Origin: Burkholderia cepacia GG4
GTDB taxonomy: Bacteria > Pseudomonadota > Gammaproteobacteria > Burkholderiales > Burkholderiaceae
Direction: 5' to 3'
DNA length: 64,000 nucleotides
NCBI RefSeq assembly: GCF_000292915.1
Contig: NC_018514.1
Coordinates: forward strand, 2,852,001-2,916,000
Made by a program: the position numbers and the translations under genes. Within the stretch, counting starts at the first letter, position 1; each line of letters opens with the position of its first letter. A model generated the notes under the pieces. The model was not told the origin of the DNA, ran no database searches, and worked only from the letters and a program-made list of their open reading frames with translations. Shown here piece by piece: positions 60,944 to 64,000 of the stretch.

Positions 60944-61216
60944 TTATCGGCGGTTGCTGAAGTCATCCATCGTCAGCACAACCCGTTCACCACCGTGCGA
61001 GAGCATCTTGCGCTCTGCCATGGCCACAATGCGTCCGCGCCCGTCGGCAAACGCTCGTAGAATCCGCGTCTCGGTTGCGTCGGGCTGCACCCAGAAGTGC
61101 TGCTCCAACACCTCGCGCGCCACTCGGCAATCGATGTTCCGACCGCTGCTCGACAGCACGAAAGTGATGCTTTGGCCGTCCGGCGCGACACGGGGTTGAA
61201 GCTCCGCTGCATCCAT
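60944..61216 (-). CDS. DUF1488-like protein
   Basis: A 90-residue protein starting MDAAELQPRVAPDGQSITFV. It contains NIDCRVAREVLEQHFWVQPD, then FADGRGRIVAMAERKML and the end VVLTMDDFSNRR, which match the DUF1488 layout of small Burkholderia proteins. No function is known. It stands alone with a start in a fair context. Confidence 0.72.
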   Translation of the reverse strand: MDAAELQPRVAPDGQSITFVLSSSGRNIDCRVAREVLEQHFWVQPDATETRILRAFADGRGRIVAMAERKMLSHGGERVVLTMDDFSNRR

Positions 61217-61384
61217 GGTTATGGGCTACCTGCTGATTCGACTGTAACGCGTTGCATCGTACGGGCGAGACAGCGATTTTCTCAACCCCTGGAAGCTCGG
61301 GGTAGTCGGCCGGAGCGGATGTCGGCGCCGTAGAGGCGGCGGATGTGCCCCGCCCGCTGTGGGACCAGGCTATCTCGGCGCGCC

Positions 61385-62389
61385 TTAACCACCACGGAGC
61401 TGCCGTAGCGTTGCGCTATCTGGTACGCACCCAAGCCGGTCAATGCCAGTCGGGCATGGGGGCAGAGGCCCTACACTGGGGGGCGGTGATTCGATTGTGG
61501 TAACCGGCCGGGCAATCGGAGGCGCTGAGGGGCTCGGGGCGGTGGGCGCTTTCACTGCTGCGACCGAATGTCGATAATGGCGCTGCGGTGGCACTCCACG
61601 TTTACTGGGGCGCTGCGTGGTCTGCGTGGTTGCGGCGGGATGTAGGCGTGACCAGCACCACGGGCCGATAACAATCATCGCAAGCAGGGCTGCAACCGTC
61701 AGCTTGACTCCTCGCCGCGGTTGGCGCTCCGGCCGCGGCTGAACAACCAACTGGGGCGGTGCCGGTTGGATAGAGGGCATCAGGTCGATCACGACCGGTT
61801 GAGCCTCACGTGGGGCAGGCAAGCCAGACAGCGACTCGCCGACCGGGACCATGCCACGTTCGACAGCCCACGCCCGTAAGAGTGCGAGGGGCCATCGGCG
61901 GGTGTCACCCCGCTCGATAAGCGGCCAAGCGAGCAGGTCCTCGAGACCGCTATCGTCGATGATCGCGATACGGTCCGTGCTGCGCGGCACCTCCGAGTCA
62001 TGCGGAATGCCGCCGTCGAATAGAACCGCACAACGTGGGTAACCGGGATCCTGACCGGCATAGCGGCGCAGCGTGTCCTTCAGCGCATGCATCGTATGAC
62101 GTACCTGAAGACAAGGGTTTTTCCGGCGCTCGCCGGTGCGACGGGCAGTCCAGTGTGCGTCAAACAGGCCGCCTACCACGGGCTGCAGGTAGTGTTTCAC
62201 TTCAATGACGAGTGTCGTAACCAACGTGCTGACCAGAATGTCGCATTCGCGCTCCTCACATCGGACGTTGAATAGCACGATGGCAGACTCTTCGCGCCGC
62301 TGCAGAATGTCGACAATCTTGGCAAGTACGCGCTGCTCGGCCGCGTTGGACGGTGCCTCTGGGTCGCCGCAGTAAACCTCGATGGTCAT
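61385..62389 (-). CDS. NERD-domain (nuclease-related) membrane protein
   Basis: A 334-residue protein read from the ATG at 62389 (MTIEVYCGDPEAPSNAAEQR); an upstream in-frame ATG at 62452 is possible. The NERD domain covers residues 5-130, with the nuclease-like core DILVSTLVTTLVIEVKHYLQ. The order D...E-x-K is that of PD-(D/E)xK nucleases. A membrane helix (VAALLAMIVIGPWCWS) near residue 245 is followed by a proline-rich tail. NERD proteins are linked to DNA processing and defence but are little studied. Confidence 0.82.
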   Translation of the reverse strand: MTIEVYCGDPEAPSNAAEQRVLAKIVDILQRREESAIVLFNVRCEERECDILVSTLVTTLVIEVKHYLQPVVGGLFDAHWTARRTGERRKNPCLQVRHTMHALKDTLRRYAGQDPGYPRCAVLFDGGIPHDSEVPRSTDRIAIIDDSGLEDLLAWPLIERGDTRRWPLALLRAWAVERGMVPVGESLSGLPAPREAQPVVIDLMPSIQPAPPQLVVQPRPERQPRRGVKLTVAALLAMIVIGPWCWSRLHPAATTQTTQRPSKRGVPPQRHYRHSVAAVKAPTAPSPSAPPIARPVTTIESPPPSVGPLPPCPTGIDRLGCVPDSATLRQLRGG

Positions 62390-62698
62390 GCGCGATAATT
62401 GGTCAGATGAAATCGCAATTGGACCATGTTGGGCAAAATGCGACAAGGCCATATTCGAAATGCTTGGTGGGCAGAAACAGTACTTCGCTACACGCTGTCA
62501 CCAGTATTTGGTACGCTCCAAGGCAATGGCATTACCAGAAGCAAACTGCCGCGCGAGCTTTGCCTCGCCAAAGAGGACACCGACAATCTGACCTTTGGTT
62601 CGACGTTGTCGAGTTTGTCTTCCGCGTTGGAAGGACAAATGCGCCGCGAGAACCGCTACACGTAGCCCTGGCCGAATCGACAAAAGGGGAATACAAAA
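62390..62698. other. Divergent gap between NERD and HEPN-like genes
   Basis: Contains only short shadow frames. It would hold both promoters; I could not assign boxes with confidence. Confidence 0.4.
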
Positions 62699-63682
62699 AT
62701 GGGCTGGAATGACCACCTGGACGATAACGAACTGTCGAATCTGCCGCCCGAGGCATATGGAAATGTTTTCGACGTTGAGGGACCGTTTGACCCATGTGAC
62801 ACATGGCTTGAAACAGCGAGCCGCGACGAGCAAATCATCGCGGTCCGTGGGTGGTTCCTCGCTCGTTTCTGCGATCCTGCAGAAGGCACGCCCTACAACG
62901 GGCGCGAAGGGGGTTATCAATTTGTCCACGGTGGGCCATACGATCCGGCGGATGAGATTCCAGACCGATTCGCAAACGTTGTCGACGATGATGTGATCGA
63001 GGAAGTCGTTGACGAACTGCACGGCGGAGTAGGCGACGAGTGGGCCCCGATTCGTGAGGTGCCGACGGACGATTACTACGACGATCGATTTGACCTCGAC
63101 GTCGATACGCCAAATGAGCCGCTGTCGCGTTTGCGAGACCGGATTCAGCAGGCACGGCAGGTATTGACGCTGACAGGTAGTCCTCACGCAAAGTCACTCA
63201 CTGATATGCTGGTATTCAGCAATGCGCTCGGAGTGCTGGAATCATTCCTTTGGGAAACCGCGGAGTTCTGGTTTAAGCATGACGACAGCGCATTGCAAAG
63301 CGTCGTTACAAAGCTGAAAGTGTTTAGCGATGAGCCAATGAAATTGGGAGACATTTTCACTCGGCACACGAAGTTGCGAGAGCACGTGCTTGGCTACCTA
63401 CAGAACCTGGTCTGGCACCGGTGGGACAGCGTGGTGCCAATCTTCCAGCAGGGCTTGGGTATACGCCTTCCCAGCGTGAAGCCGTTTGAGGCAGCGCTGC
63501 TCAAGCGCCATGACATTGTTCATCGCTGTGGGCAGACGAAAACGGGCGCGCCGGTGACTGTTACACAGGCAGAAATCGGTGCGCTGTTCGACGAAATTGA
63601 GCAATTCGCGATCGCGGTTAATAGGCTGCTGTCGACCCGTCCCATTCCGAACGCTGTTGATGTGGCGCCCGACGAATTTTGA
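62699..63682 (+). CDS. Hypothetical protein with a HEPN-like C-terminal motif
   Basis: A 327-residue protein starting MGWNDHLDDNELSNLPPEAY. The N-terminal part has a compact aromatic/acidic pattern (AVRGWFLARFCDPAEGTPYN, GGYQFVHGGPYDPADEIPDR) reminiscent of HEPN/RES-type N-terminal domains. The C-terminal helical domain (residues 160-310) has KRHDIVHRCGQ, an R-x4-H motif typical of HEPN ribonucleases, preceded by helices like SNALGVLESFLWETAEFWFK. A role in a toxin-antitoxin or defence setting is possible, but the partner is not visible. It is 310 bp from the NERD gene, divergent. Confidence 0.65.
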   Translation: MGWNDHLDDNELSNLPPEAYGNVFDVEGPFDPCDTWLETASRDEQIIAVRGWFLARFCDPAEGTPYNGREGGYQFVHGGPYDPADEIPDRFANVVDDDVIEEVVDELHGGVGDEWAPIREVPTDDYYDDRFDLDVDTPNEPLSRLRDRIQQARQVLTLTGSPHAKSLTDMLVFSNALGVLESFLWETAEFWFKHDDSALQSVVTKLKVFSDEPMKLGDIFTRHTKLREHVLGYLQNLVWHRWDSVVPIFQQGLGIRLPSVKPFEAALLKRHDIVHRCGQTKTGAPVTVTQAEIGALFDEIEQFAIAVNRLLSTRPIPNAVDVAPDEF

Positions 63683-63822
63683 ATTTCAGGCTGTCAGGCG
63701 TAAATTTCGATCGACCATGGCGCGGCCCGCGTCACGATGCCCACGAACGAGTGTGGCTGGCGAACGGGAGGCCCGGCTACTAGTCGCGCGGCCTCAGGCC
63801 GGCGGGCATCGGTCTGGATGAA

Positions 63823-64000
63823 TCAGCGCCCGCTGCCGGCCTGTCGCTCCTCATACTGCGCGACCCACGCTGGGTCATCGCTAGTGGCGACAAACACGCT
63901 GTGCGCCGTCTGACCTTGCCATTGCCGGGCACGATGTTCCACGCCACCGAAGAACGTCATCTGCCACCATGTCGTGGCGGGATTGGCATGGTCACGCACG
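63823..64000 (-). CDS. Hypothetical protein, C-terminal part, start off window
   Basis: The minus frame is open from the window edge to a TGA at 63823 and reads ...TTWWQMTFFGGVEHRARQWQ, then GQTAHSVFVATSDDPAWVAQ and YEERQAGSGR. The composition is protein-like. No family can be named from 58 residues. Confidence 0.45.
   Translation of the reverse strand, partial: VRDHANPATTWWQMTFFGGVEHRARQWQGQTAHSVFVATSDDPAWVAQYEERQAGSGR

Overview
The window is high-GC DNA from a Burkholderiales bacterium, most likely Burkholderia (cepacia-complex type). The grounds are the GC-rich codon use of the first 16 kb, a small BPSL0761-type protein, an H-NS-family protein of Burkholderia island type, and proteobacterial gene content throughout. 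No rRNA or tRNA gene was recognised and no CRISPR array was seen. All assignments come from reading the sequence; no database search was run.

Region 1 (1-16437) looks like normal chromosome. It holds an AzgA-like purine permease cut by the window edge and a long leftward redox cluster: MFS exporter, MoaF-like protein, luciferase-like oxidoreductase, aldo/keto reductase DkgB, old yellow enzyme, exported cyclase-family protein, a broken aldo/keto reductase and an SDR. A LysR regulator is divergent to it. Then come zwf, a TetR/SDR pair, an AhpD-like protein and an AcuI-type reductase with its TetR repressor. Three of these regulator/target pairs share visible palindromic sites.

Region 2 (16438 to about 24 kb) is a Tn7-like transposition module read leftwards in the order tnsC, tniQ, tnsD/tniQ, tnsA, tnsB. 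TnsA and TnsB keep their catalytic residues. The TnsC-like ATPase has altered Walker A and Walker B motifs. Three copies of a 15-bp repeat lie between tnsB and a TGT terminus at 16438, and look like TnsB-binding end repeats. I did not find the opposite end.

Region 3 (24-36 kb) is lower-GC accessory DNA. It carries island proteins (DUF6471, BPSL0761, a lipoprotein, H-NS) and an electrophile/redox module under a TetR regulator: SDR, FrnE/DsbA-like, OsmC and old yellow enzyme, followed by an AhpD-like protein, a MalY-type lyase, an amino-acid permease and a tautomerase. A 12-14 bp palindrome (core CCAACTAGTTGG) marks two promoters here and a third, orphaned promoter at 50 kb.

Region 4 (36-47 kb) is the most interesting part. 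A sigma-54 activator is followed by a seven-gene leftward operon encoding a Rieske oxygenase (alpha, beta, reductase, Rieske ferredoxin), an MFS carrier, a TauE/SafE-type exporter and an LldD-type 2-hydroxyacid dehydrogenase. An AldA-type aldehyde dehydrogenase is divergent. The alpha subunit has the unusual CxHx26CxxH spacing known from methanesulfonate monooxygenase. The best reading is oxygenolytic desulfonation of a hydroxyalkanesulfonate, with export of sulfite and oxidation of the resulting hydroxyaldehyde to a 2-oxoacid. The divergent promoter region holds two -24/-12 sigma-54 promoters placed almost symmetrically around one palindrome.

Region 5 (47-64 kb) is a mosaic: SGNH lipoprotein hydrolase, AraC regulator, PrpE-type acyl-CoA synthetase, gamma-glutamylcyclotransferase, a helicase fragment, an Sll1717-like P-loop ATPase, scraps of IS66 and IS110 transposases, a diguanylate cyclase, an HEAGH-motif protein, NERD and HEPN-like proteins and several hypotheticals. 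It reads as eroded island DNA with possible defence genes.
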